64,000 nucleotides of DNA from NCBI GenBank assembly GCA_900551295.1, contig URVJ01000013.1, positions 6,571 to 70,570 on the forward strand, written 5' to 3'. The translations under genes and the position numbers were made by a program. The notes under the pieces are model-generated. The model was given only the letters and a program-made list of their open reading frames with translations. It searched no databases and was not told the origin of the DNA. The number at the start of each line of letters is the position of its first letter. Positions within the stretch are counted from its first letter, which is position 1. Below, piece after piece: positions 1 through 11,000 of the stretch. Source of the DNA: an uncultured Eubacteriales bacterium (lineage in GTDB: Bacteria; Bacillota; Clostridia; Oscillospirales; CAG-382).

Positions 1-1
1 T

Positions 2-1324
<1,323 letters not shown>

Positions 1325-1351
1325 ACTCCTTAAAAGCATAAAAACACACAG

Positions 1352-1382
1352 AGGGCACTCATTTTCCGGGTGTCCTTTGTTT
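1352..1382 (+). terminator. Intrinsic terminator after rpoC
   Basis: AGGGCAC (1352-1358) pairs with GTGTCCT (1370-1376), with one G-U pair, and TTGTTTG follows. It lies between the rpoC stop and the cyclophilin start, so it probably separates the two transcripts at least partly. Confidence 0.6.
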
Positions 1383-1420
1383 GAATAAGATGATTTTTGT
1401 AATTCGGAAAGGAAATGCAT

Positions 1421-1894
1421 ATGAAAGCAGTAATTACAATGGAAAACGGCAAGACCATGACGCTTGAGCTTTATCCCGAAACCGCGCCTATTACGGTAGA
1501 TAACTTTGTAAAGCTCGCAAAGGACGGATTTTACGACGGACTTATATTCCACCGTGTAATAGAAGGCTTTATGATACAGGGCGGAGATCCCGACGGAAAC
1601 GGCTGCGGCGGCCCCGGATATTCAATTAAGGGCGAATTTGCGGCAAACGGCGTGAAGAACGACCTCAAGCATACAAGAGGCGTAATTTCCATGGCAAGGG
1701 CAATGGATCCCGATTCCGCAGGAAGCCAGTTCTTCATCATGCATGAGGACGCGCCGCACCTTGACGGTCAGTACGCGGCTTTCGGAAAGCTTACCGACGG
1801 CTTTGACACGCTCGACGAGATAGCAACTGTGTCGACCGACAGATATGACAGACCGAGAGAAGATCAGAAGATCAAGAGCATTGTTATTGAATAA
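1421..1894 (+). CDS. Peptidyl-prolyl cis-trans isomerase, cyclophilin type (cytoplasmic)
   Basis: The 157-residue protein is a single cyclophilin domain that catalyses proline isomerisation during protein folding. The core motifs are visible: FHRVIEGFMIQGGDP, the GxGGPGYSIKGEF loop, ISMARAMDPDSAGSQFFIM, and LDGQYAAFGKL. The length is normal for small bacterial cyclophilins. There is no signal peptide, so it should act in the cytoplasm. Two in-frame ATGs exist (1415 and 1421). The AAAGGA at 1408-1413 is spaced correctly only for 1421, which I use. It is a single gene between rpoC and the convergent ilvE. Confidence 0.93.
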   Translation: MKAVITMENGKTMTLELYPETAPITVDNFVKLAKDGFYDGLIFHRVIEGFMIQGGDPDGNGCGGPGYSIKGEFAANGVKNDLKHTRGVISMARAMDPDSAGSQFFIMHEDAPHLDGQYAAFGKLTDGFDTLDEIATVSTDRYDRPREDQKIKSIVIE

Positions 1895-1919
1895 GTAAAG
1901 ATCCTGTTCTTGAATTTTG

Positions 1920-1960
1920 CCCGATGCGCGAGTAATAAAACTTTCGCACCGGGTATTTTT
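1920..1960 (+). terminator. Intrinsic terminator after the cyclophilin gene
   Basis: CCCGATGCG (1920-1928) pairs with CGCACCGGG (1945-1953), with one A-C mismatch. A TATTTTT tract follows. Confidence 0.7.
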
Positions 1961-1963
1961 GCG

Positions 1964-2007
1964 CAAAAAAACAGACCGGTTACGGAATTTATCCATAATC
2001 AGTCTGT
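1964..2007 (-). terminator. Intrinsic terminator after ilvE
   Basis: On the minus strand, 2007-1993 pairs with 1985-1971 in a 15-bp stem (one mismatch, two G-U pairs) around a 7-nt loop. A run of seven U follows. It sits just downstream of the ilvE stop. Confidence 0.85.
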
Positions 2008-2033
2008 AATCTGTGATTTTATTTGCTATGGGA

Positions 2034-3056
2034 TTACTTAACTATCTTTATCCAGCCTTCGGGAGCCTCAATGTCGCCCATCTGAATACCGGTAAGCGTT
2101 TCGTAAAGCTTCTTTGTGGTCTTGCCCATTTCGTTCATGCCGCTGGGGAAGCAGATTTCCTTGCCGTGATCGACGATCTTGCCGACAGGCGATATAACAG
2201 CCGCCGTTCCGCAAAGTCCGCATTCCGCAAAGTCCTTAACTTCGTCAAAGTAAACGTCTCTTTCCTCGACTTCAAGTCCGAGATATTCCTTTGCAACGTA
2301 TAAGAGAGAACGTCTTGTAATGGACGGAAGTATGCTGGAAGATTTCGGAGTAACGACCTTGTTGTCCTTTGTTACAAAGAGGAAGTTTGCGCCGCCGGTT
2401 TCTTCAACCTTTGTGCGTGTTGCGGCGTCGAGATACATATTTTCGTCAAACCCGTTCTTGTGCGCGGTAACTATTGCATGAAGGCTCATTGCATAGTTGA
2501 GTCCTGCTTTTATGTGACCCGTTCCGTGAGGAGCTGCTCTGTCAAAATCCGATACGCATATCGTAAGAGGCTTTGCACCGCCCTTGAAATAAGGGCCTAC
2601 GGGTGTTGTGAATACTCTGAACTGATATTCGTTAGCCGGTTTTACGCCGATTACGGGATCAATTCCGAAAATGTACGGTCTTACATAGAGCGTAGCTCCG
2701 GAACCGTAGGGAGGAACGTAGTCCGCATTTGCTTCGACCGTCTTTACGACAGCGTCAACAAAGCGTTCCTTCGGAAATACCGGAATTTCAAGACGTGCAG
2801 CCGAGCTTTCGAGTCTTTCGCCGTTGAGATCGGGTCTGAAAAGCACGATGTGTCCGTCTTTTGTGGTGTAGGACTTGAGTCCTTCAAATACGGTCTGTGC
2901 GTACTGAAGAACGCCGGCGCACTCGCTCATTGTTATCATGTCGTCGGTTGTGAGCTGTCCGTCGTCCCACTTGCCGTCCTTGAAATTGCTGACATATCTG
3001 TAATCCGTCTTTCTGTATGCGAAACCGAGATTACCCCAATCAAGATTTTTTGCCAT
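2034..3056 (-). CDS. ilvE: Branched-chain amino acid aminotransferase
   Basis: The 340-residue PLP class IV transaminase interconverts Leu, Ile and Val with their 2-oxo acids, using 2-oxoglutarate/glutamate. Family features visible are: YRYVSNFKDGKWDDG near the N-terminus; LYVRPYIFG; the PLP lysine in HIKAGLNYAMSL; the LDAATRTKVEETGGANFLF segment; and the C-terminal GTAAVISPVGKI phosphate-binding loop. The length is that of the long (type II) BCAT subfamily. It is monocistronic, with its own promoter (3096-3124) and terminator (1964-2007). The start at 3056 is followed by the usual short N-terminus. Confidence 0.95.
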   Translation of the reverse strand: MAKNLDWGNLGFAYRKTDYRYVSNFKDGKWDDGQLTTDDMITMSECAGVLQYAQTVFEGLKSYTTKDGHIVLFRPDLNGERLESSAARLEIPVFPKERFVDAVVKTVEANADYVPPYGSGATLYVRPYIFGIDPVIGVKPANEYQFRVFTTPVGPYFKGGAKPLTICVSDFDRAAPHGTGHIKAGLNYAMSLHAIVTAHKNGFDENMYLDAATRTKVEETGGANFLFVTKDNKVVTPKSSSILPSITRRSLLYVAKEYLGLEVEERDVYFDEVKDFAECGLCGTAAVISPVGKIVDHGKEICFPSGMNEMGKTTKKLYETLTGIQMGDIEAPEGWIKIVK

Positions 3057-3095
3057 ATTAATGCCCCATTTCCGAGAAAACTTTAATTTTGTATA

Positions 3096-3124
3096 ATTAT
3101 ATCACACGCATATATTTACTTCAA
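3096..3124 (-). promoter_or_regulatory. Sigma-A type promoter of ilvE
   Basis: On the minus strand, TTGAAG (3124-3119) and TATAAT (3101-3096) are separated by 17 bases. The expected +1 is about 30 bases before the ATG. Confidence 0.7.
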
Positions 3125-3251
3125 AGAATAATTTTGTTAATTAACGGACTGAATTTTGTAAATAGATGTCGTTTTGTACTTTGCCGAATATGCAAATTTT
3201 CTCACCTGACGGGCATTTTGTGCCTTTTTTGCGCCAAAAACATAAAAACAC

Positions 3252-3280
3252 TTGAAATGCTTTGTGCCGTATGTTATAAT
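3252..3280 (+). promoter_or_regulatory. Sigma-A type promoter of the dockerin gene
   Basis: TTGAAA (3252-3257) and TATAAT (3275-3280) are separated by 17 bases. It lies about 50 bases before the ATG at 3333. Confidence 0.75.
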
Positions 3281-3332
3281 TAATATATAAATTTGTAAAC
3301 AGCAACCCGGAAATTTTTATGAGGTGATACAA

Positions 3333-4949
3333 ATGTCTTTTTCGTCAAAACTTACCGCTTTGTTTCTCGGGTCGGTAATGCTTGCCGGCTCTTTAAATAT
3401 GTATACGGCGGCGGACAATATACTTTCTCCGGAACTTACCGAACTTTATACTGAATCGGAATCTGTGGCGGAGCTAAACGCAACGGCGTTTAAAATATCA
3501 AACCTTGAGGAGCTTGAAAGTTTCCGTGCCGGAGTAAACACGGGAGTGCTTTCCGGGTATGACGCGGTTCTCACGGCTGACATTGATATATCAGGCGCGG
3601 AGTGGACTCCTATCGGCACAAAGGAAAATCCCTTTATGGGAAATTTTGACGGTGCCGGTCATACCGTAAAAGGTCTTACCATAACAAAGCACAGAGAATA
3701 TGCCGGATTTTTCGGCTGTACGCAGAACGCAGATATTTCAAATCTCAAAATTACCGACGCAAATATAAATATATCCGGCGGACAGGGCGCCGTTTCGGCA
3801 GGAATACTTGCCGGCGGAGTTACCGCAATGACTCCGTCAAGCAATGTAAGAGTTGATAATGTCTGCGTATACGGAGATGTCAGTGTAACTTTGCCGGCCG
3901 ATAATGTTTATGCTTCGGCAATATGCGGCAGAGTCAATGTTGACGCAGGGCAAAAGACGGCAGGTACGGTAAAGATAACAAACTGTAACGCGGTCGGCGA
4001 CATAAAGGCGGTTTCGTCAAGAAAGAGCGCGCTTGCGGGACTTATTACTGCGGATCTCTGCTCATACTCGACGAGAATTTCTACCGTTGAAAACTGCGCC
4101 GCATTCGGAAACGTCTATGCGAATGCCAAGACATCTGCGTTCAGCGGAATTGTTGCGGCAAATATAATGTCGTCGGGCAGCGAGTGGCTTGAGGAAAATG
4201 ACGGAGCGTCTCTCTATGACGTTACCGATACTCTTGTGCTAAACTGCGTTGCGGGAGGAAGCGCCGATTCATACGGTGCGGTATACTCTCAGGCAGGCGT
4301 TATAGAAGGAAGTACAAATTCTTATTCCGATGTCGGAAACTGCTATTATCTCGATACATCTGTTCTTTCCGCGAGAAAACCTGCCGGTTCTTCGATACGT
4401 GAGATCGAACAGTACAGCGGAACAAAGATCACCGCGGCGGATATTGCGAAAACGTCGTTCCTTTCCGGAAAGGTAAAACTCGATACAAACAATTACTGGA
4501 ATGTAAAGTACGAAATGCCGTGCCTTAAAACATTTGAGCCTAAAACCTATACAATTACCGTAGATACGGGTGATAAAGAAACCTCGGAAACTTATGATTT
4601 TGTTGAAGGTACAAAGGTAACGGGCGTTGTTCTTCCCGAACTTTCAAATAATGATGATAAAAAATTTGTCGGCTGGGACGGAAGTATTCCTTTGAGAATG
4701 CCGTCGGGAAATGTTACAATTACCGCAAAGTGGGAAGTCCTTGAAGAAATACCGGGAGATATTGAACGCGACGGCGAAGTAAATGTCAAAGACCTGGTTA
4801 AGCTTACAAAATATCTTGCCGGATTTGACGTTACTCTGACTGATACCGAAAAGAAACTTGCCGACGTAAACGGCGACGGAGTTGTCGATTCAAGAGACGC
4901 AGTTAAGATAGCGCGCTATATTGCCGGAAAAGAGATAAAACTCGGCTGA
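3333..4949 (+). CDS. Secreted dockerin-containing protein with GLUG-like and InlB-type repeats
   Basis: The 538-residue exported protein starts with a signal peptide (residues 1-29, hydrophobic core LFLGSVMLAG). A beta-helix-like region with GLUG/pectate-lyase-type motifs follows (for example PFMGNFDGAGHTVKGL near residue 100). Next is an InlB/Listeria-Bacteroides-type repeat (about residues 405-470: YTITVDTGDKETSE ... KKFVGWDG ... TITAKWE). It ends with a type I dockerin (about 475-535) holding two calcium-loop repeats, DIERDGEVNVKDL and DVNGDGVVDSRDA. Dockerins bind cohesins on scaffoldins in cellulosome-like complexes. No catalytic domain is recognisable, so the substrate is unknown; it may be a structural or binding component. 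ATG 3333 is preferred over GTG 3324 because GAGGTG at 3321-3326 is the ribosome binding site. Confidence 0.85.
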   Translation: MSFSSKLTALFLGSVMLAGSLNMYTAADNILSPELTELYTESESVAELNATAFKISNLEELESFRAGVNTGVLSGYDAVLTADIDISGAEWTPIGTKENPFMGNFDGAGHTVKGLTITKHREYAGFFGCTQNADISNLKITDANINISGGQGAVSAGILAGGVTAMTPSSNVRVDNVCVYGDVSVTLPADNVYASAICGRVNVDAGQKTAGTVKITNCNAVGDIKAVSSRKSALAGLITADLCSYSTRISTVENCAAFGNVYANAKTSAFSGIVAANIMSSGSEWLEENDGASLYDVTDTLVLNCVAGGSADSYGAVYSQAGVIEGSTNSYSDVGNCYYLDTSVLSARKPAGSSIREIEQYSGTKITAADIAKTSFLSGKVKLDTNNYWNVKYEMPCLKTFEPKTYTITVDTGDKETSETYDFVEGTKVTGVVLPELSNNDDKKFVGWDGSIPLRMPSGNVTITAKWEVLEEIPGDIERDGEVNVKDLVKLTKYLAGFDVTLTDTEKKLADVNGDGVVDSRDAVKIARYIAGKEIKLG

Positions 4950-4978
4950 AACTAAAATTTGATAAAAATGTATTTTTT

Positions 4979-5012
4979 CCTGCGGACGTCATTTGCCGCA
5001 GGATTTTTTTTT
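4979..5012 (+). terminator. Intrinsic terminator after the dockerin gene
   Basis: A perfect 7-bp stem CCTGCGG/CCGCAGG (4979-4985 with 4996-5002) is followed by nine T. Confidence 0.9.
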
Positions 5013-5013
5013 G

Positions 5014-5039
5014 CAAAAAAAGAGAGCATTTAGCCCTCT
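5014..5039 (-). terminator. Intrinsic terminator after the GH39-like gene
   Basis: On the minus strand, AGAGGGC (5039-5033) pairs with GCTCTCT (5027-5021) around a 5-nt loop, and seven U follow. It lies back to back with the plus-strand terminator at 4979-5012. Confidence 0.8.
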
Positions 5040-5077
5040 TTTGATAATGCGTGCCGAATTCTGCCTCAAAGGCACCT

Positions 5078-6412
5078 TTACGCCTCAATAAGCGTTACGG
5101 AATAAGGAGGCAAGGACAAGAAGCCTGTCAAGCGCTCATCACTTTCGCAAAAGCCGTACATGCCGTCTGTACGCGAAACTTTGCAAGTCTTGTCCGAAAG
5201 TTCGGGACAGTCAATATCTAAGCTTATCTGCGCGTCCGAGTTGTTGACAAGGTATAAAGCGTGGTTTTTTCCGTTTTCTGCGGCAACTGCGTAGACGTTT
5301 TTCACGTCGGCGCTGCAATAAAACTGCGTTCCGAGCTTTCTCAGCTTTGCAAACAGCTTGAAAGCGTAAAACTCGCCTGTCACGGCATATTCTTCGGGAT
5401 AGCTGCGCGGTATCTTTTCAAAGAACGAACCCCACGGCGACAGATCGCCCGCATAGAACTCTGCCTGATCGACAGAACCGTTCTGCATCACGCATAACAT
5501 GGCGCCTATCTTTGACGCGTGCTTTGCGCTGCCCTTGTCGAAGTATTCGGGATTCCATTCGTTGAGTATGCTTTCGGTATGAGTAAAGCCGTATCTGTCA
5601 AGCTCGCGCCTTGCATATTCCGCGTGCGACACGCTTTGTTCGACCGACGCATACGTGTGCCAGGAAAAGAAGTCAAGCGGAGATCTGTTTTTATCCGAGC
5701 TTATAAATTTCAAAAAATCATGGAAAAATTCTATAAAATACTCGGTTCTCGAAGATGAGTTTGCGGCTTTTACATGGCTGTCGCCGTTTGCGGCATAAAA
5801 TCCGCAGCTTGCATATCCGCCGAACTTGATTTCGGGAAACTGTTCCTTGAGGTAACGTGAAACGACCTTGTAATGTTCAAAGAACTGTTCTTTTGTGCCT
5901 TTCCACATAGGATTGTCCTCGATTTTTTCCTCGTTGTCGGGTTCGTTCCATATCTCAAAATATTCTATGCCGTAATGAAAGCCGTCTGCCCAGCCGCAGT
6001 TGTAATGGCGGATTATATTCGCGCATATTCTTGCCCATTTTGCGTTGTCCTTTGGCGGATATATGTGGTACGCTTTGATTCTGTGACCGTTTTCAATGCT
6101 TGCGCCGAGACGGTAGAACGGCTTTACGCCTATTTTATCAAGCTCACTCAGAAGTCTGTCGGTAAAGGTAAAGTCGTATGACGCGGAATCTTCCTCATCT
6201 GCGTTCATATCCGTAAATATGTTTTCGACATCGACAAAATGTGTTCCTCCGAAGCTTCCGCCGAAATCGTGCAGCCGGCAAAACGGTACTTCAAGTTCGG
6301 CAAACTTTTCAAACAGACTGTAATTGTAATAAGATATTATCGGTGCGCAGTTTACGCCGTTTACCGGCTTGATTTTCCCGACATTCTTTTTAAAATCAAC
6401 GCTCAGAGTCAT
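5078..6412 (-). CDS. GH39-family-like glycoside hydrolase (probable beta-xylosidase type)
   Basis: The 444-residue cytoplasmic protein (no signal peptide) has the clan GH-A TIM-barrel signature. YFEIWNEPDN holds the likely acid/base E157 and SILNEWNPEY the likely nucleophile E285. Both match GH39 beta-xylosidases and alpha-iduronidases. HDFGGSFGG and FFSWHTYA are further conserved barrel segments, and a short C-terminal beta-sandwich ends in PYSVTLIEA. It presumably trims imported oligosaccharides; substrate specificity cannot be read from sequence. It is monocistronic with a strong promoter (6453-6481). A GGAGG lies 9-10 bases before the ATG. Confidence 0.82.
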   Translation of the reverse strand: MTLSVDFKKNVGKIKPVNGVNCAPIISYYNYSLFEKFAELEVPFCRLHDFGGSFGGTHFVDVENIFTDMNADEEDSASYDFTFTDRLLSELDKIGVKPFYRLGASIENGHRIKAYHIYPPKDNAKWARICANIIRHYNCGWADGFHYGIEYFEIWNEPDNEEKIEDNPMWKGTKEQFFEHYKVVSRYLKEQFPEIKFGGYASCGFYAANGDSHVKAANSSSRTEYFIEFFHDFLKFISSDKNRSPLDFFSWHTYASVEQSVSHAEYARRELDRYGFTHTESILNEWNPEYFDKGSAKHASKIGAMLCVMQNGSVDQAEFYAGDLSPWGSFFEKIPRSYPEEYAVTGEFYAFKLFAKLRKLGTQFYCSADVKNVYAVAAENGKNHALYLVNNSDAQISLDIDCPELSDKTCKVSRTDGMYGFCESDERLTGFLSLPPYSVTLIEA

Positions 6413-6452
6413 ATACGTTAACCTCCAAAGAGCAATTTTTCAGTTTAATGCT

Positions 6453-6481
6453 ATGATATATGACCGCGCACATTTTGTCAA
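6453..6481 (-). promoter_or_regulatory. Sigma-A type promoter of the GH39-like gene
   Basis: On the minus strand, TTGACA (6481-6476) and TATCAT (6458-6453) are separated by 17 bases. The 5' end of the transcript falls about 35 bases before the start codon. Confidence 0.75.
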
Positions 6482-6514
6482 TGCAGATTAAAGGCGGTTT
6501 ATAAAATCTGACCC

Positions 6515-7900
6515 TTATCTGTCCGAAATGCAGGTGTAACCGCGTCTCGGCTGAACGGCCCTGTATGCCGGACGGATTATCTTTCCGGCGTTGATTATTT
6601 CTTCAAGCCTGTGCGCACTCCAACCGGAAATTCTCGCTATTGCGAAAAGCGGAGTGTAGAGCTCTTTGGGAAGTCCGAGCATTTCATATACAAATCCGCT
6701 GTAAAAGTCAATGTTTGCGCTTACGCCCTTGTACATTTTGCGCTCGCCCGAAATTATCTGCGGAGCAATGCGTTCGACCTTGCTGTAAAGTGCAAATTCA
6801 TCATTAAGTCCCTTTTCAACCGACAGCTTTTCGACGAATGTGCGGAATATTGCGGCTCTCGGATCCGAAACCGAGTATACTGCGTGACCGATACCGTAAA
6901 TAAGACCTGTCTTGTCGAATGCCTCTTTGTGAAGTATTTTTTCGAGATAATTTCTTACCTCGTCGTCGTCGTTCCAGTCCTTGACATTCTTTTTGATGTC
7001 GTCGAACATTCCGCATACCTTTATGTTTGCGCCGCCGTGTTTAGGACCTTTGAGAGAGCCGAGAGCCGCGGCTATTGCGGAGTATGTGTCGGTTCCCGAC
7101 GAAGAAACAACGTGCGTTGTAAAGGTTGAATTATTTCCTCCGCCGTGTTCGGCGTGGAGGACAAGCGCAAGGTCGAGAATCTGCGCCTCAAGAGGGGTAT
7201 ATTTGCTGTCAAGGCGCAGAAAGTGCAGTATGTTCTCGGCAGTCGAGAGAGAAGGATCGGGTTCGTGAATGAAAAAGCTGCGGCTGTTCTTTATATAGTA
7301 GTTGTATGAAAGGTAGCTGTAAACCGAGAGCATGGGGAAGGTAGCTATAAGCTGCAAACACTGGCGCAGAATGTTGGGAACGCTCGTGTCGTTTGGATTG
7401 TTGTCGTAGGCGTACAGCGTCAGCACGCTTCTCGCAAGGGAATTCATGACGTCGGTTGATGGCGCTTTCATTATTATATCTCTTGTAAAGGAATCCGGCA
7501 GGGAACGGTAGCTTACAAGTGTGTCGTTGAACTTTTTTAGTTCGTCCTTGTTCGGCAGCACGCCGAAAAGCAGAAGATATGTGACTTCCTCAAAGCCGAA
7601 TCTTCCTTCCCTTACAAATCCGCTTACAAGATCTTCTATATCATATCCGCGGTAATACAGCTTGCCCTCGCAAGGCTCTTCCGTACCGTCGGCATTTTTC
7701 TTTTTTGAAACGATTTCGCTTATTTCGGTAAGTCCCGTAAGAACGCCGTTTCCGTTGAGGTCGCGCAGTCCGCGGTTTACCTTGTGCTCAATGTAAAGCT
7801 TGGGATTGATTTTGCAATCCGCATTGCAGAGCTTTGCATATTTTTTAATTTCGGGAGTGATCTCCGAATAATCTCTTTCTTTTTTGATGATCTGCTTCAT
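6515..7900 (-). CDS. Citrate synthase
   Basis: The 461-residue enzyme condenses acetyl-CoA and oxaloacetate to citrate. Conserved motifs are HAEHGGGNNSTF (substrate-binding His), GSLKGPKHGGAN, GIGHAVYSVSDPRA (GxGHxVY block), and an Arg-containing C-terminus (IARISGWSAHRLEE). An N-terminal extension of about 45 residues precedes the common core. Such long forms occur in anaerobic Clostridia, where the enzyme mainly feeds 2-oxoglutarate and glutamate synthesis. The ATG at 7900 follows GTGAGGAAA; a GTG at 7918 lacks a ribosome binding site and is not used. Aconitase and isocitrate dehydrogenase are not adjacent. Confidence 0.93.
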   Translation of the reverse strand: MKQIIKKERDYSEITPEIKKYAKLCNADCKINPKLYIEHKVNRGLRDLNGNGVLTGLTEISEIVSKKKNADGTEEPCEGKLYYRGYDIEDLVSGFVREGRFGFEEVTYLLLFGVLPNKDELKKFNDTLVSYRSLPDSFTRDIIMKAPSTDVMNSLARSVLTLYAYDNNPNDTSVPNILRQCLQLIATFPMLSVYSYLSYNYYIKNSRSFFIHEPDPSLSTAENILHFLRLDSKYTPLEAQILDLALVLHAEHGGGNNSTFTTHVVSSSGTDTYSAIAAALGSLKGPKHGGANIKVCGMFDDIKKNVKDWNDDDEVRNYLEKILHKEAFDKTGLIYGIGHAVYSVSDPRAAIFRTFVEKLSVEKGLNDEFALYSKVERIAPQIISGERKMYKGVSANIDFYSGFVYEMLGLPKELYTPLFAIARISGWSAHRLEEIINAGKIIRPAYRAVQPRRGYTCISDR

Positions 7901-7941
7901 TGATTTCCTCACTTTCACAAATTATGTCAACCTTTTTGTAT

Positions 7942-7970
7942 ATTCTACCATAAAATCAGAAAAAAAACAA
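7942..7970 (-). promoter_or_regulatory. Probable promoter of citrate synthase
   Basis: On the minus strand, TTGTTT (7970-7965) and TAGAAT (7947-7942) are separated by 17 bases. Both boxes are imperfect. Confidence 0.5.
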
Positions 7971-8033
7971 TTAACCTTGTGTAAAGACTCCGTTTATTTT
8001 CGGCATGGTTTGTCGAAAAACGTAAAATGATGA

Positions 8034-8065
8034 CAAAAAACGCTGCAGTGTTTTAAGCCGCAGCG
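8034..8065 (-). terminator. Intrinsic terminator after the SLH surface protein
   Basis: On the minus strand, CGCTGC (8065-8060) pairs with GCAGCG (8046-8041), followed by six U. It lies 20 bases beyond the stop codon. Confidence 0.8.
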
Positions 8066-8086
8066 CAAAAATTATTTTTTGTTTTT

Positions 8087-11000
8087 TTATCCTATGCTTA
8101 TCGAAAGCATATAGTTTCTTGTCTGAGAACCGTGAGTAAGAGTGATCGGCACGTTAAGGCTTTCTCCGGTAACCGCAATGGATTCCGAAAGTGCGCCGTT
8201 CTTAACGGTTTTACCGTTGATTTTGAGCGTTGTTGCGGAAGATGTAACCTGAACTTTTATCGAGTCGGTACTGTCTATAACCGCTGCGGCAAGGGTTCCG
8301 TTTACTACTGCTTCGTACTGGCTGCCGTCTGCCGCGGTTATTATGAGGGATTCTATTGCAAGATAATCCTTTGCGGATTCGGTGAGAATGTTTTCGGTAA
8401 GAGAAATCTTTTTGCCGTCTCCGTCATTGCATACAAACTCTGCGATGATCTCGTACTGTGTTTCGGGATTAAGCTCGTCTATTGTAACGGATTTGTCCGT
8501 GCCTTCGCGCATAAGTACGTTGGTAAGTCTTGTTACGGTCTTGCCGGTTGAAGAATTCTTGTATTTAAGCGTGAGCTTTCCGTCAGCATATGCGGTAAAG
8601 TCTATTTCAACGCTTGTGTCGGCAGCATCTCCCACGTTCATTTCAAACGCAAGAGGCGTGGTTATGTTCTGGGAGAGAGACGCCGACTTTGTACCCGACG
8701 CGGATTCTACATAAGCCTTAACGGTGTAAGAGGTCTTGGGATTGAGACCGGTGAGAACAACGGTCTTGGCAGTTCCTGCGGTAATGGGAAATTCCTTTGT
8801 TACGGTCGGGTTGCCCGAAGAGGTTGCGGTAAGAATAAGCGTGCCGCCGGTGTTGCTTGTCGCCGAGAAAGACGCGCTTGCGGCAGTTACGTTGCCGAGA
8901 GTAAACTTGGTAAGCGTGGGAACACCGTCGTTTGTCTTGAAGTAAATTGTCTTGCCGGTAACCTTGGTGTCGTCGGCATACTGGAACTTGTTTGAGGGAA
9001 GAACAACGTAGTAGTTTGTCGCCTTGTCAAGTTCGGTACCTGGAGTAAGAGTTATGGTCTTTCCGTCAGTGCTTATTGCAGCGGTATAGGAAACAACGGT
9101 GCCGGAGGACGAGCCTTTTCTTAATTTGATGTTGTCGGTGATGTAGGTCTTTGTAACCGTACCGCCGCCGTATCTGTAAACTTTGCTTTCAAAGGTTATC
9201 GCAATATTGGTGTTTGTGGATATTCCGGTCGCTTTGTTTTCGGGGGTGAAGGTAACGTCCTTGTTTACCGACGCGCCTGTTGTAAATGTTGCGGAAGCCT
9301 TGGGATTAAGGTTTTCCTTGCTGTCCGAGAGAGAACCTTCGACGATTACTATGCAGTAATCTGTGTTGCCGTCGAGATAATCGTCGGGTTTTACGGTAAA
9401 GGTGCGTTTATCGGAACTCATTGTTACGGAAAATCCTACGGATTCGCCGTTTTCATTGTTCTTGTGCAGCTCTATTACGTTGTTTGCAAGATATGTTGTC
9501 GTAAGAGCCGACATATTGGGTCTGTAAACATACTCGCCGAACATTATTTGAATCTTGGACTTTACGTCAACGTCGTCGGTACCGTCTGCGGGAGTAAATT
9601 CGGGAATAAGTACGGAGCTTGTCGAGAAATATGTGCTTGACGCCGAGTTATATTTGCCGGATTCGTTATACAGGGTCTTGTTCTTGAGAACTACGTAGTA
9701 TCTGAAGTCTGAGAGCAGCTCTGTTTTTGGCGAAAGGGTTATTGTTCTTCTGTCGTTGCTTACGCTTACGTCGCAGGCAATTACCGCGCCTGTTGCGGTG
9801 CTGCGTCGGAGAAGCACTACCTCATTCTTTTTAATGTACTCTGCGGTTATCGGAACACGTGTTAAGGAAGTGGTGCCTGCGGTATACAGCGGATCGCTGA
9901 AAGTAAGGGTAATATCGGTTGAAGTTGATACGCCCGTCTTTCCCGAAGAGGGAGTTACAACGGGAGCCATTGCGGCAGCTGTTGTGAAGTAGAACGAATA
10001 CTTTTCGTTTATAGCCTTTCCGACAGAGCCTTTGAGCGTGCCTTCGTTTACTATTACATAGTACTTTGTGCTCTTTGCAAGCTCTTCGTCGGGAACAACG
10101 GTGATAACCTTTTTGTCGTTGCTGATGGTTGCCGAGAAGTTGACCTGAGTACCTGAGGACGAGCCTTTTCTGAATTCGATTACGGAAGCCATGAGATATG
10201 CCGAAGAAAGCGCGGTTCCGTTGGTACGTGTGAGAGCCTCGTCAAATTCAAGCTTGATCTCGGGCATCGTGGAAACGCCGGTGGAGGCGTTTACGGGAGA
10301 TACTGTCGGAATAAGCGTATTTGAGGTGGTGAAATAGGAAGATGTCTTTGATATTTTTGTGCCGCTTGAGTCGGTGAAGTATCCGGAATTGATTATTACG
10401 TAATATTTTGTATTTGCCTCAAGATTTTCAGCGGGAGTTATTGTTATAACTCTCTTTGTGGAGTTTATTTCAGCGTTAAAGTCTACGTTTGCGCCGCTTG
10501 ACGAGCCTTTTCTGAGTTCAACGGCGCCGGAACTGATGTAAGTTGAGTTGACTGCGGTGGAGGAATTCTGTCTCTTTATTGCGCTGCTGAAAGTGATCTT
10601 GATTTCTGCGGTCTGTTCAACGTCGGTAGCTGCGCGCTTGGGCGAGAACTTAATATCTGCCGAAGTGTCTCCGTCGTCGCTGCTGTCTGAGCCTGTCGTG
10701 AAGTACGATACTATCTCAGAGTTTGTGTCGTCATTTGAATTGTATAAAGTTTTTGCGTCAATGACAAGATAGTATTTTGTATTTTCCGAAAGGTCGGATA
10801 TCGGCTTTATGGTAAACGAACGGGTTGAAGTCGATGTAACCGTGTATGAAACCGAAGTTCCGGTCTTGGACGAACGTCTGAGTTTTACATGGTTCTTGAT
10901 ATAGGTCGTTGTAAGACTGTCGCCGTTTGAATTATATACCGCTTTGCTGAACGATACGGTAATGGAGGGCGTTGTGCTTACTTTTGTCTTTGCGTTTGCG

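Noticed and set aside
3089..3283. 64-codon plus-strand open frame between ilvE and the dockerin gene
   Set aside because: It overlaps both promoters and has no ribosome binding site or recognisable product.
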